Shown here: positions 34,903-43,257 of the stretch, piece by piece
How positions within the stretch are numbered: the first letter of the stretch is position 1
Layout of the letters: the number at the start of each line of letters is the position of its first letter
DNA from: an uncultured Alphaproteobacteria bacterium
GTDB lineage: Bacteria; Pseudomonadota; Alphaproteobacteria; Caulobacterales; Caulobacteraceae
Direction: 5' to 3'
NCBI GenBank assembly: GCA_903909375.1
Contig: CAIVVM010000041.1
Span: 1-64,000, forward strand
Length of the DNA: 64,000 bases
The notes under the pieces: generated by a model
Database searches by the model: none
What the model was told of the DNA's origin: nothing
What the model saw: the letters and a program-made list of their open reading frames with translations, nothing else
Position numbers and translations under genes: made by a program

Positions 34903-37332
34903 TCAGCGCTCATCATCCCCGATCGGCATGCCCGGGGGCGCTTCAGGTCTGCGCCTGGGCTGGGCCAGCATGCGCGCCAGCTCCGCCCGGTCGGAAATCA
35001 GCGCCGCGAGCGTCAGTCGGGCCGCACGGTCCGAGGGGTCTGCTCCGGGCCTGGCCTTCAGCTTCACGGCCAGGTCGGCCAGCCGCTGATTGATCTCGGC
35101 CTTGGCCGCAGGGCCCACCTCGGGCCGATAGACGGCGAAGGCCAGCTCCATGACAGTGCGCGTCTGCACCCGGCGGGCGATCTCGGCCAGCCGCCCGCTG
35201 GCGGGTGCGAAGGCCTGCGCAAGAAGCTGGTCGACCACGTCGCCAACGCCTGGCTGCGCGGCGTCGCGCCGATGCTGGTCGGTCAGGCGGGCCAGTCTCG
35301 AGGGCGCCAGGATCGCGTCCAGCACCAGCCCCGCGCCCACGTCGGCCGCCACAAGGCTGCCGAACACCGGGCCGCCGGCGCCGTCGAACACTTCGATCTC
35401 ATACTGCCGGTCGGTCTCGCCGGACTGACCCGACGAGAGCAGCGGGATCAGGCTCTCGGGCGTGTCCAGCGCCTCGGGCGTCATGGCCGCCAGCAGGCCG
35501 GCCAGCGCTGTCCGCTGCCGATCCGCGGGGGCCACCCTGGCGACCATCGCCGCGTCGCCCTTGACCGCATAGGCGAAATCGACCCCGCCCAGCACCTTGG
35601 CCGCGGCTTCCAGCTGATAGCGATGCAACAGGTAGATTGGCACATATTTGCGCTTCAGCGCCTGGGCGGCTTCGCCGGGCCGCAACGCCCGGGGTCCGAA
35701 ACTGTCGATGGCCACGCGGCGCACCTGAAGCATCCGGGCCAGTTCCGCCACCGGGTCGGCGCCATCGTCCCAGATCGCGCCATGCGGCTGGCCTGAGCCC
35801 ACCGGCCGCGCGTCGGCGTCGCCGACATAGCGCAGGGTCTCAAGCGCCTTCGCCGCCTTGGCGGTGGCGTCACCGTCGCCGTACAGCCAGTCGACAATGA
35901 ACCGGTCCCAGGCGCCCACGCCCACGCCGTAGGCGTCCGACAGGTCAATCTGCCCGCCGGTCAGCTTCACGCGCGGCGCCGGATAATCCATCACCGAGGC
36001 GCGGTCCTGGCTGGAGGCCGCGAAATTGTGCGCAAAGCCCAGGGAGTGGCCCACCTCATGGGCGGCCAGCTGCCGGATGCGCGCCAGCGACACCTGGATC
36101 GGGTCGTTCGGCCCGCCCTTGCCGCTCTGGTCAGCTCCCACCAGGCCCTCGAAGATCAGCATGTCCTGACGCACGCGCAGCGAGCCCAGCAGCACCGAGC
36201 CCTTGATGATCTCGCCGGTGCGCGGATCGGTCACCGCCTGCCCGTAGGACCAGCCCCGGGTCGCGCGATTGACCCAGTTGATCACGTTGTAGCGCACGTC
36301 CAGCGGGTCGGCGCCTTCCGGCATGATCTCGACCCGATAGGCGTCCTTGTAGCCCGCCGCCTCGAACGCCCTCGCCCACCAGGCCGCGCCTTCCTGCAGG
36401 GCGCTGCGCACCGGCTCCGGCGCCGCGCGGTCGACGTAGAAGATGATCGGCTTCCTCACGGGCGATACAGCGGCCGCAGGGTCCGTCTTCTCCAGGCGGA
36501 AGCGTCGTGCGTAACGCTGGACAATGTCCTGGTTGAGGGGTGCGCCGTAGTCGAGGATCAGGCCGTCGTTGGCGCCCGAGCGCGGATCAAAGATTCGGGG
36601 TTCGAAGCCCGGGCCGGGCAGCTTGATCAGGCTGTGGCGCACCGTAAGGGTCACCAGCCTGGCGTCCGGCGCAATGTTGCGGGTCTCCGCGCCGGGCGTG
36701 TCCGAGGCGAAGGTCTGCAAGGCTTCGAACTCAAGGTTCTCGGGAAACACCCGCACCGCGGCCGGGTCGGCCAGCGACAGGTCCGCCACCAGTTTGAATC
36801 CCGGCTCGCCGCCCCGTTTCAGGGCCTCGGCGATCCCCATGACGTCACGGGTCAGCAGGCTGGATATGTCGACGATGAGCCGCCCGTCAGCGGTGGTCGA
36901 TTCAACCTTGCCCGCCCAGATGACCGAGGTGGCGAAGGCCTCCCGCGCTGCGGTCTGTTCCTCTCGCGGTGCGCTGGAAGCCCTGAATCTGGGGTTTTCC
37001 AGTTCAGCGATCACGCGCCCGCCCACCTGTCGGAAGGCCAGGATTTGGGTGTCGCCCAATCGCGCCCGGTCCAGCCCGATGGGCGCCGAGCCTAGGCCGG
37101 TTCTGAGTGCGGTGACATAGAGGTAGCGCCCGGCGACCCCTTGTGCGTCAGGCGCCGGCAGCGCCAGCAGGATCCGGCCCTTGCCGCGGTCCAGATAGAC
37201 CGGGATCAGGCCGTCCTGCCGCGTGAGCCCCGCGACTGTGTCTGCCGGGGGAGCGGCAGGCGCCGCATGGGCGACATTGGCCAGAGCCAGAACCAATCCC
37301 AAACCGGCCGTCGCCCAGAAACGTCTCTTCAC
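34903..37332 (-). CDS. Secreted zinc-dependent metalloprotease (DUF5117/DUF4953-type)
   Basis: An 809-residue protein with a signal peptide (cleavage near AHA-AP, about residue 24). The zinc motif HEVGHSLGFAHNF (about residues 425-437) supplies three His ligands and the catalytic Glu in the extended metzincin-like HExxHxxGxxH form, followed by a Met-turn-like VMDYPAPR. The N-terminal half (GLIPVYLDRGKGRILLALP, SVIWAGKVES) and the C-terminal half match large secreted zinc proteases of DUF5117/DUF4953 architecture found in Bacteroidetes and alphaproteobacteria. The location is periplasmic or extracellular. Family-B repeats lie on both sides of the gene. Substrate unknown. Confidence 0.87.
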   Translation of the reverse strand: MKRRFWATAGLGLVLALANVAHAAPAAPPADTVAGLTRQDGLIPVYLDRGKGRILLALPAPDAQGVAGRYLYVTALRTGLGSAPIGLDRARLGDTQILAFRQVGGRVIAELENPRFRASSAPREEQTAAREAFATSVIWAGKVESTTADGRLIVDISSLLTRDVMGIAEALKRGGEPGFKLVADLSLADPAAVRVFPENLEFEALQTFASDTPGAETRNIAPDARLVTLTVRHSLIKLPGPGFEPRIFDPRSGANDGLILDYGAPLNQDIVQRYARRFRLEKTDPAAAVSPVRKPIIFYVDRAAPEPVRSALQEGAAWWARAFEAAGYKDAYRVEIMPEGADPLDVRYNVINWVNRATRGWSYGQAVTDPRTGEIIKGSVLLGSLRVRQDMLIFEGLVGADQSGKGGPNDPIQVSLARIRQLAAHEVGHSLGFAHNFAASSQDRASVMDYPAPRVKLTGGQIDLSDAYGVGVGAWDRFIVDWLYGDGDATAKAAKALETLRYVGDADARPVGSGQPHGAIWDDGADPVAELARMLQVRRVAIDSFGPRALRPGEAAQALKRKYVPIYLLHRYQLEAAAKVLGGVDFAYAVKGDAAMVARVAPADRQRTALAGLLAAMTPEALDTPESLIPLLSSGQSGETDRQYEIEVFDGAGGPVFGSLVAADVGAGLVLDAILAPSRLARLTDQHRRDAAQPGVGDVVDQLLAQAFAPASGRLAEIARRVQTRTVMELAFAVYRPEVGPAAKAEINQRLADLAVKLKARPGADPSDRAARLTLAALISDRAELARMLAQPRRRPEAPPGMPIGDDER

Positions 37333-37498
37333 CCGTCGCCTCCCCTGATGTCCCGGAGTCTATCCGGGAGGCTGACGATTGTCCGCATTGACGCTGCGTC
37401 AGGGTTTGTCGTCACAGGTGTCCATTTCCTCCCCCTATGGGATCGCTGCGCAATCCAGCGTGACCGAGAGGCTCCGACTCCAAGGCGCCCAAGACCCC

Positions 37499-37550
37499 CT
37501 TCGCCCCTTGTGGGAGAAGGTGGCAGGCGAAGCCTGACGGATGAGGGGTC
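37499..37550 (+). repeat. Palindromic repeat family B, copy 2
   Basis: Same architecture as copy 1: outer CTTCgCCCC...GGGaGAAG hairpin and GGATGAGGGGTC tail, but the inner hairpin is CAGGC-GAA-GCCTG instead of GCCGC-GCAA-GCGGC. The stem is preserved although its sequence has changed, a compensatory pattern. It faces copy 3 across 48 bp. Confidence 0.85.
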
Positions 37551-37598
37551 ACGCCAGTCTATCGGAATGATTTCAAGGATTTGCTTGAGAGATTTATC

Positions 37599-37651
37599 GA
37601 CCCCTCATCCGAGCCGCTTACGCGGCCCACCTTCTCCCACAAGGGGCGAAG
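37599..37651 (-). repeat. Palindromic repeat family B, copy 3
   Basis: On the minus strand this reads like copy 1, with inner hairpin GCCGC-GTAA-GCGGC. It is inverted relative to copy 2, so 37499-37651 can fold into one long hairpin. The 48 bp between the copies are AT-richer than average and hold no gene. Confidence 0.85.
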
Positions 37652-37696
37652 GCGCGCGTGGGCGGCCTCTCATCACCAATCTGGAATAGCGCAACG

Positions 37697-37744
37697 ATCC
37701 CCCTATGGGGAAGGGGACTGCCCGAAGGGGGGTCGAGGGGGTGC
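37697..37744 (+). repeat. Palindromic repeat family A, diverged copy 3
   Basis: Resembles copies at 17653 and 18084 in layout: an outer hairpin TCCCC-CTAT-GGGGA, then AGGGGACT, an inner hairpin CCC-GAA-GGG, and a tail GGGGGTCGAGGGGGTGCC. In the other copies the inner stem is CGC-GAA-GCG, so the middle base pair is exchanged with pairing kept. The region 37333-37863 otherwise contains no gene; it includes the promoter side of the metalloprotease gene and these repeats. Confidence 0.65.
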
Positions 37745-37863
37745 CTCGCATGGCGCAGTGGCGGTGGGTCAGTACGGGGTCAAGGTGTCGCCGCAACGCC
37801 CACCGTAACGCCGCTTGTGCACCCAATTCCCGGTGGACCAATCCTGCCCGTTACGGCTGGACG

Positions 37864-38484
37864 TCAGATCAATCCCAGCTCTCGCGCCTTGAACACAGCT
37901 TCGGCGCGGTTGACGGCGCCCAGCACGGCGATCGCCGCAGACGTGTGGGCCTTGATCGTGGCCGGCGACAGGTCGAGATCGCGGGCGATTTCCTTGTTGG
38001 AATGCCCGGTCGAGATCAGCCTGAGCACGTCGATCTGGCGCGCTGTCAGGCGCGTGGTTCGGGGGGGTGTTCCCACGCCCTGTCCGGCTGCGATCTCGAT
38101 AAGGCGGGGCGGTATATAGCGACCGCCGGCCAGGATCAGGCGGATCGCCGCCTCGATCACGGCGCTCTTCGAGGTCTTGGGCGCGAAACCCGAGACGCCC
38201 AGGGCGAACAGGGTCAGTAGAGTGGCGTCGTCCTCGTCGCCGGTGACGATCAGGATGGGGGTATCGGGCGCGATCTCGCGCAGCCGCCCGATACCGTCGA
38301 CCGGCGAGGCGCCCGGCATGATCAGGTCTGACAGGATCAGGTCGTGGCTTTCGGCGGCGGCCTGCCAGGCCGAGGGATAGTCGGCGCACTGCACGACCAC
38401 GGCGTCCGGCCAGTTCAGCGCCACGGCGCCAGCCAGCGCCTCGCGCAGCATGGCATGGTCGTCACAGATCAGGCAGGAACGCAC
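37864..38484 (-). CDS. LuxR/NarL-family response regulator
   Basis: A 206-residue two-component regulator. The receiver domain (residues 1-120) has the acidic pocket CDDH (Asp8, Asp9), phosphoacceptor Asp53 in LILSDLIMPG, Thr in IVTGDED and Lys in FAPKTSK. The C-terminal GerE helix-turn-helix (about 142-206: LTARQIDVLRLISTGHSNKEIARDLDLSPATIKAHTSAAI, landmarks LTARQ and SNKEIA) binds DNA. The start codon is GTG at 38484. It follows the histidine-kinase gene by 51 nt on the same strand, so the two probably form a cognate pair. A tandem repeat upstream of the kinase gene is a candidate binding site. Confidence 0.93.
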   Translation of the reverse strand: MRSCLICDDHAMLREALAGAVALNWPDAVVVQCADYPSAWQAAAESHDLILSDLIMPGASPVDGIGRLREIAPDTPILIVTGDEDDATLLTLFALGVSGFAPKTSKSAVIEAAIRLILAGGRYIPPRLIEIAAGQGVGTPPRTTRLTARQIDVLRLISTGHSNKEIARDLDLSPATIKAHTSAAIAVLGAVNRAEAVFKARELGLI

Positions 38485-38535
38485 GTGAGAAGGCCCTCCG
38501 TTGGCGAAGGCCAGAAGATCATCAGAACACTGACA

Positions 38536-39783
38536 TCAGCCTAACGGCAGGTCGATCCAGAAGGCGGCGCCGTTTCTCCAGCGCGGCTCGTGGCCAGCGC
38601 TGCCGCCCATAAGCTCGGCGATGCGCCGGCAGGAGGCCAGACCCAGCCCGAAGCCGCCGCGGATCTCATCGCCATGGTTCGAGCCCTGGACATGATCCTC
38701 GAACAGTCGAGGCCGGTCGGCGTCCGGGATGCCGACACCGTTATCAATGACCCACACCCGGACGCGATCGCCATTCCGCCGCGCGCCGACCAGCACCCGG
38801 CGCGCCTTGGCGTGGCGGATGGCGTTTGCCACCAGGTTTCCCAGGGCGCGCTCCGCCAGAGCGCTGTCCGCCATGACGACAAACCGGGTGGACAAGGCGT
38901 CGATGACCACGCCCTTCAGTCGTGCGGCGGGCTCGTGCATCTCGGCGACGCGGGCGATCAGGGGGCCCAGGGGCAGCGGCGCCAAGCGGGCCTCGACCTC
39001 GCCGGATTCCAGCCGCAGGTGATCCATCATCTGGCCCAGCAGATGCTCGGTGTTGTCGAATGCCCAGCGTACGTTTCGGACCGCCCGCTCACGTGCCGGG
39101 CCGGCGGGGCTTTGCAGCACCTGATCAAAGAACAGGCGGGCGGCCTGCAGCGGCTGACCCAGATCGTGAGATGCCGAGGCGAGAAACCGGGTGCGGGCGT
39201 CGCGGGCCGCCTCGGCGGCCTGGGCGGCGTCCCAGGCATAGTCAACCCACCCCTGCACAACCTCCCGCAGCAGCAGAAGCGCGATGGTGAAGGACATCAC
39301 GAATATAATTACAGGTATCGCGAACTCGTCGCCAGAGACGGCGAACATGATGACGATCCCGACAGGAATGAAGGCCGGAGCAAGGGTCGACCAGATATCG
39401 CGGCGCCCGAGGCGCGGCGTCAGGATGGTGCCGATTGCCTCCACCGCTACAGGGGCCAGACAGACCATCGTCACCACCAGCCGCAACGCTTCCGAGGCGT
39501 AGGGCATCACCAGCGCAAATGCCGTGACCGTAGCAACGTTTCCGAACCAGAAGACCTGGGTGGTGTGCCCGTACCAGGCCTCGGCGGTATCCTCGGTGAT
39601 TTTCCGCGTTACCCGCAGGATCACGATCGAGACCGCCCACCAAAGATTGAACCCGCCATAAACGAGGTCGAATAGCAGCATCCGGGCTGGCGGGACCACC
39701 GGTCCAAGCCAGACGTGTACGAAGACGATCGCGCCAGTGACGGTCAGAATCGCCAGAGCCTGAAGGCTGATCATCAAACTCAT
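38536..39783 (-). CDS. Membrane sensor histidine kinase
   Basis: A 415-residue kinase. The N-terminal 175 residues contain about six hydrophobic helices with very short loops, so the signal is probably sensed in or at the membrane. The dimerisation/phosphoacceptor domain has His206 in FLASASHDLGQPLQAARLF. The ATPase domain shows an N box (GNLVANAIRHAKA), G1 (DNGVGIPD) and G2 (GGFGLGLASCRRI). The HDLGQPLQ form is typical of kinases paired with LuxR-type regulators. It starts with ATG at 39783 and lies upstream of the regulator gene. The stimulus is unknown; the PEP-CTERM gene beyond it is divergent. Confidence 0.92.
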   Translation of the reverse strand: MSLMISLQALAILTVTGAIVFVHVWLGPVVPPARMLLFDLVYGGFNLWWAVSIVILRVTRKITEDTAEAWYGHTTQVFWFGNVATVTAFALVMPYASEALRLVVTMVCLAPVAVEAIGTILTPRLGRRDIWSTLAPAFIPVGIVIMFAVSGDEFAIPVIIFVMSFTIALLLLREVVQGWVDYAWDAAQAAEAARDARTRFLASASHDLGQPLQAARLFFDQVLQSPAGPARERAVRNVRWAFDNTEHLLGQMMDHLRLESGEVEARLAPLPLGPLIARVAEMHEPAARLKGVVIDALSTRFVVMADSALAERALGNLVANAIRHAKARRVLVGARRNGDRVRVWVIDNGVGIPDADRPRLFEDHVQGSNHGDEIRGGFGLGLASCRRIAELMGGSAGHEPRWRNGAAFWIDLPLG

Positions 39784-39846
39784 GATCGTGCGGTCACCGG
39801 TTCCCCCTGGCTGTCAGCTTGAGCCGATCAGCGGCGCGCGCAAGGG

Positions 39847-39872
39847 GCTAGGCCATCCGGCTAGGCCATTCG
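39847..39872. promoter_or_regulatory. Two tandem 13-bp repeats between the kinase gene and the PEP-CTERM gene
   Basis: GCTAGGCCATCCG (39847-39859) is followed with no gap by GCTAGGCCATTCG (39860-39872), one mismatch in 13; GCCAATGG continues after them. They lie 64-89 nt upstream of the kinase start and about 150 nt upstream of the PEP-CTERM start. Head-to-tail sites of this kind suit a LuxR-type regulator or other activator. The function is inferred. Confidence 0.5.
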
Positions 39873-40020
39873 GCCAATGGGCGGGGGACAGACCGTCACG
39901 TAGGGTTGGGCTCCCTAAGGCCTCACCGCAGAGCCTTCAATCCATGCCCGGGATTTACGTTCGGAACAATCACCTCGTCCCGCGGCGGATCGTTTTTGAG
40001 TTTAGGAGACCTTTATCCTC

Positions 40021-40692
40021 ATGAAAAAACTTATCCATTTGAAAATAAGGACGATCTTCGTCGCGACAGCCATTGCCGCAATGCCTCTTGTGGCCAGTCC
40101 TGCCATGGCCGCCACTGCGGTGCAGAGCTTCAGCGGAGGAGCGCTTTTCGGTTTTAACTCAGGGGGTGAAACGGTCGGCTTCACCTTCAGCACCAGCGAC
40201 GACCTGCTCGTCACCCAGCTCGGCTGGTATGCACCTAACGGCACACTGGTATCGTCTCGCCCGGTCGGCATCTGGAACTCGGGCGGTACTCTTCTGGGAT
40301 CAACGACCGTCAGCGCAGGCGCCCCGGACGGTACCGGGTTCCGTTACGCCACAACTACGCCCATTTCGCTGTTCGCCGGCCAGCAGTACTTCATCGGCGG
40401 AAGGGACACGCAAGCAGATGGTGACGGCTATATCAGCAGTGTCTCGGGTCTGGTGATGGGTCCCAGCATCACCTTCCGTGGATCAGCGCGTAACAGCGGC
40501 AGCGGCTTCACGTTTCCGAACGTAATAGACGCGACCACGACGAATGGCCGCTTCGGAGCGAACTTCCAGTACACGGTCCAGTCCGGCGCCGTTCCGGAAC
40601 CCGCCGCCTGGGCTCTGATGATCGGCGGCTTCGGCTTGGCCGGCGCGATGCTACGTCGGCGGCGGGTGGTTGCCTCATCGCTGGCCAGATAG
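40021..40692 (+). CDS. PEPxxWA-CTERM sorted extracellular protein
   Basis: A 223-residue secreted protein. An N-terminal signal peptide (residues 1-30, ending AMAA) precedes a beta-rich region (FGFNSGGETVGFTFSTSDDLLVTQLGWYAPNG, landmarks FGFNSGG and QLGWY) resembling DUF4082-like jelly-roll domains. The C-terminus is a full PEP-CTERM signal: VPEPAAWALMIGGFGLAG, a transmembrane helix, then Arg-rich residues. Such proteins are processed by an exosortase and are often tied to exopolysaccharide; no exosortase gene is in this window. AGGAG lies 12 nt before the ATG. Divergent from the two-component pair, which may regulate it (inference). Confidence 0.88.
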   Translation: MKKLIHLKIRTIFVATAIAAMPLVASPAMAATAVQSFSGGALFGFNSGGETVGFTFSTSDDLLVTQLGWYAPNGTLVSSRPVGIWNSGGTLLGSTTVSAGAPDGTGFRYATTTPISLFAGQQYFIGGRDTQADGDGYISSVSGLVMGPSITFRGSARNSGSGFTFPNVIDATTTNGRFGANFQYTVQSGAVPEPAAWALMIGGFGLAGAMLRRRRVVASSLAR

Positions 40693-40849
40693 AGGGCCAG
40701 GTTCGCAATCTCCTGAGCCGGTAATCGCGGTGACAGTTGCAACAATCCCCAAACCATCTTGCGCCCGGAAGTTCGACGCCGGGTCATGGCGACCGTCACC
40801 GCAATTCCCGCTCACCGGCTCACGCAAGTATTGACCCAACGTCTGTCCC

Positions 40850-40867
40850 TTGACGTAAACGGAAACC
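40850..40867. promoter_or_regulatory. Candidate operator upstream of the MerR-family gene
   Basis: TTGACGTAAACGGAAACC lies 46 nt upstream of the MerR ATG and near a TTGACC (40831-40836) that could be a -35 box. It resembles half of the TTnACGTAAACGTnAA-type palindrome bound by LiuR-like MerR regulators of branched-chain and fatty-acid catabolism. The right half is poor, so this is tentative. Confidence 0.38.
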
Positions 40868-40913
40868 AACGCCTAGTCTGGCTCCAACAAGCCATACCAG
40901 CGGAGGACCTGTC

Positions 40914-41390
40914 ATGCCTGCCGATCTGCGCCGCCTGCCCCGGACCTATTCGATCCGGCAGCTCTGCCTTGAGTTCAAATGCACGCCGCGCGCGCTGCGC
41001 TTCTATGAGGACAAGGGTCTGCTCAACCCGTCGCGGGATGGCATGAACCGGGTCTATTCCTATCGTGATCGCGGGCGTCTGGTGCTGATCCTGCGTGGCA
41101 AGCGCGTGGGCCTGTCATTGCTTGAAATCGGCGAGATCCTCGACCTCTATGACGCCGATGACACCGGCGCCCAGCAGGCGGCGACGTCGCTTCGCAAGTT
41201 CAACGAGCGGATCGTCGCCCTCGAGCAGCAGAAGACCGACATCGACGACGCCATCGCCCAGCTTCAGGCGGGGGTCTCCGACATCGAGAAGCGTCTTTCC
41301 GAAACCCGGCCGGATCTGCTGCCCCGCGCCGCCGATTACGATCAGGTGCTGCGCCGTCAGCTGGACGGGGCCGGCCACAGCGAGGCCTGA
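40914..41390 (+). CDS. MerR-family transcriptional regulator
   Basis: A 158-residue regulator. The winged helix-turn-helix is at about residues 11-80: YSIRQLCLEFKCTPRALRFYEDKGLLNPSRDG (landmarks TPRALRFYEDKG) and RVYSYRDRGRLVLILRGKR. A coiled coil for dimerisation follows (about 95-135). No Cys-based metal site is present, so it is not a classical metal sensor. It stands directly upstream of the acyl-CoA dehydrogenase gene, a frequent arrangement for regulators of acyl-CoA catabolism such as LiuR/PsrA-like functional analogues; the inducer is unknown. A palindrome and a candidate operator lie on either side. Confidence 0.9.
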   Translation: MPADLRRLPRTYSIRQLCLEFKCTPRALRFYEDKGLLNPSRDGMNRVYSYRDRGRLVLILRGKRVGLSLLEIGEILDLYDADDTGAQQAATSLRKFNERIVALEQQKTDIDDAIAQLQAGVSDIEKRLSETRPDLLPRAADYDQVLRRQLDGAGHSEA

Positions 41391-41424
41391 CATCTCGCGC
41401 CGAGCCGCGACAAACCGGCGTGGG

Positions 41425-41443
41425 CCGGTCTAGAATAGACCGG
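41425..41443. promoter_or_regulatory. Perfect inverted repeat before the acyl-CoA dehydrogenase gene
   Basis: CCGGTCTA (41425-41432), GAA, TAGACCGG (41436-41443) is a perfect 8-bp inverted repeat centred 36 nt upstream of the dehydrogenase ATG. It may be an operator for the adjacent MerR regulator or a hairpin ending the regulator's mRNA. There is no T-tract, which slightly favours an operator or leader role. Confidence 0.5.
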
Positions 41444-41469
41444 TTCATTCCTGGCGATCCGGAGCCCCC

Positions 41470-43257
41470 ATGACCTATCAAGCCCCCGTGCGGGATTACG
41501 TGTTCCTGCTGCGCGATGTGCTGCAGCTTGAGCGGTACGCCAACCTCCCGGCCTTCGCCGACGCCTCCATGGACACCGTCGAGGCGATCCTCGAGGAGGC
41601 GGGCAAGTTCACCTCCGAGGTGCTGGCCCCGCTCAATGTCGTGGGCGACAAGGAGGGCTGCACCTGGAGCCCGGACTTCTCGGTCAGGACGCCCACCGGC
41701 TTCAAGGATGCCTACACCAAGCTGGTCGAAGGCGGCTGGCCAGCGCTGGGGTCGGATCCGGCCTATGGCGGCCAGGGCCTGCCCCATGTGGTGAACCTGG
41801 CGTACTCCGAGATGTCCTCGTCGGCCAACATGGCGTTTTCCATGTACCCCGGCCTGACGCACGGCTGCTATTCGGCGATCCATGTCGGCGGCTCCGACGA
41901 GCAGAAGGCGCTCTACCTGCCCAAGCTGGCCTCATTCCAGTGGGCCGGCACCATGAACCTGACCGAGCCCCACTGCGGCACGGACCTGGGCCTGCTGCGC
42001 ACCAGGGCGGTCCCGCAGGCGGACGGAACCTACAGAATCTCCGGCCAGAAAATCTGGATCTCTGGCGGCGAGCAGGACCTCACCGAGAATATCATCCACC
42101 TGGTGCTGGCCCGGATCGAGGGCGCGCCGGCCGGCACCCGGGGCATCAGCCTGTTCATCGTGCCGAAGTTCATCCCCGATGCGGACGGCAATCCGGGCGC
42201 CCGCAATTCGGTGAACTGCCTGGGCCTGGAAGAAAAGATGGGTATCCACGGCAACGCCACCTGCGTCATCGCCCACGAGGAGGCCACCGGCTGGCTGATC
42301 GGCGAGGAGAACCGGGGCCTGGCCGTGATGTTCGTGATGATGAACGAGGCGCGACTGGGGGTGGGCCTGCAGGGGATCGCCCAGGCCGAGGCCGCCTATC
42401 AGGCCGCCGCCGCCTTCGCCAAGGATCGCCTGCAGGGCCGCTCCCTGACCGGCCCGAAGAATCCCGACGGCCCGGCCGACCCGATCATCGTCCACCCGGA
42501 TGTCCGCCGGATGCTGATGGAGGCCCGCGCCTTCATCGAGGGCGGCCGCGCCTTCATGGCCTGGACCTCGCTCCACGGCGACCTCAGCCACGCCAGTCCC
42601 GATGAGGCCGTCCGCCAGAAGGGTCGCGACTACATGGGCCTGATGACGCCGGTGGTGAAAGCCTTCCTGACCGACCGCGGCTTCAACGTCTGTTCCGACG
42701 CCATGCAGGTACACGGCGGCTCCGGCTTCACGGAGCATTTCCCGGTCAGCCAGTATCTGCGAGACGTCCGCATCGCCCTGATATACGAGGGCACAAACGG
42801 GGTCCAAGCCCTTGATTTAGTTGGAAGAAAACTGGCTGCCGACGGTGGCCGCGGGGTCATGGCCTTCTTCGCCGAACTTGACGATTTCATGTCCGGAAAC
42901 GAGGCCCAGCCCGACATGGCGACCTTCATAACCGGCCTGGCCGCGGCCAAGGCCGAACTGCAGGAGGCCACCATGTGGCTGATGCAGAACGGCCTGGCCA
43001 ACCCGGACAACGCCGGCGCCGCCTCCACCGACTATCTGCACCTCTTCGGCCTGACGGCGCTGGCCTACATGTGGTCGCTGCAGGCCAAGGCCGCCCTTGC
43101 CCGGATCGCCGCCGGCGACACCGACCCCTTCTACGAGACCAAGCTGACCATCGCTCGCTACTACATCCAGCGCATCCTGCCGGAGACCAGCAGCCGCCTG
43201 GCCAAGCTGAAGACCGGCTCTGAACTGCTGATGGCCCTGCCGGCCGAAGCCTTCTGA
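41470..43257 (+). CDS. Acyl-CoA dehydrogenase (long form, DmdC-like)
   Basis: A 595-residue flavoenzyme that introduces the 2,3 double bond into an acyl-CoA. It has the usual N-terminal helical, beta and C-terminal helical domains (MNLTEPHCGTDLGLLRT, GQKIWISGGEQDL, VHGGSGFTEHFPVSQYLRDVRIALIYEGTNGVQALDL, with landmarks SGFTEHFPV and YEGTNG containing the catalytic Glu) plus an extra C-terminal helical part of about 130 residues. This long architecture is shared with FadE5-like and 3-methylmercaptopropionyl-CoA (DmdC) dehydrogenases; the true substrate is not known. Its stop overlaps the OsmC start, and a MerR regulator lies just upstream. Confidence 0.92.
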   Translation: MTYQAPVRDYVFLLRDVLQLERYANLPAFADASMDTVEAILEEAGKFTSEVLAPLNVVGDKEGCTWSPDFSVRTPTGFKDAYTKLVEGGWPALGSDPAYGGQGLPHVVNLAYSEMSSSANMAFSMYPGLTHGCYSAIHVGGSDEQKALYLPKLASFQWAGTMNLTEPHCGTDLGLLRTRAVPQADGTYRISGQKIWISGGEQDLTENIIHLVLARIEGAPAGTRGISLFIVPKFIPDADGNPGARNSVNCLGLEEKMGIHGNATCVIAHEEATGWLIGEENRGLAVMFVMMNEARLGVGLQGIAQAEAAYQAAAAFAKDRLQGRSLTGPKNPDGPADPIIVHPDVRRMLMEARAFIEGGRAFMAWTSLHGDLSHASPDEAVRQKGRDYMGLMTPVVKAFLTDRGFNVCSDAMQVHGGSGFTEHFPVSQYLRDVRIALIYEGTNGVQALDLVGRKLAADGGRGVMAFFAELDDFMSGNEAQPDMATFITGLAAAKAELQEATMWLMQNGLANPDNAGAASTDYLHLFGLTALAYMWSLQAKAALARIAAGDTDPFYETKLTIARYYIQRILPETSSRLAKLKTGSELLMALPAEAF

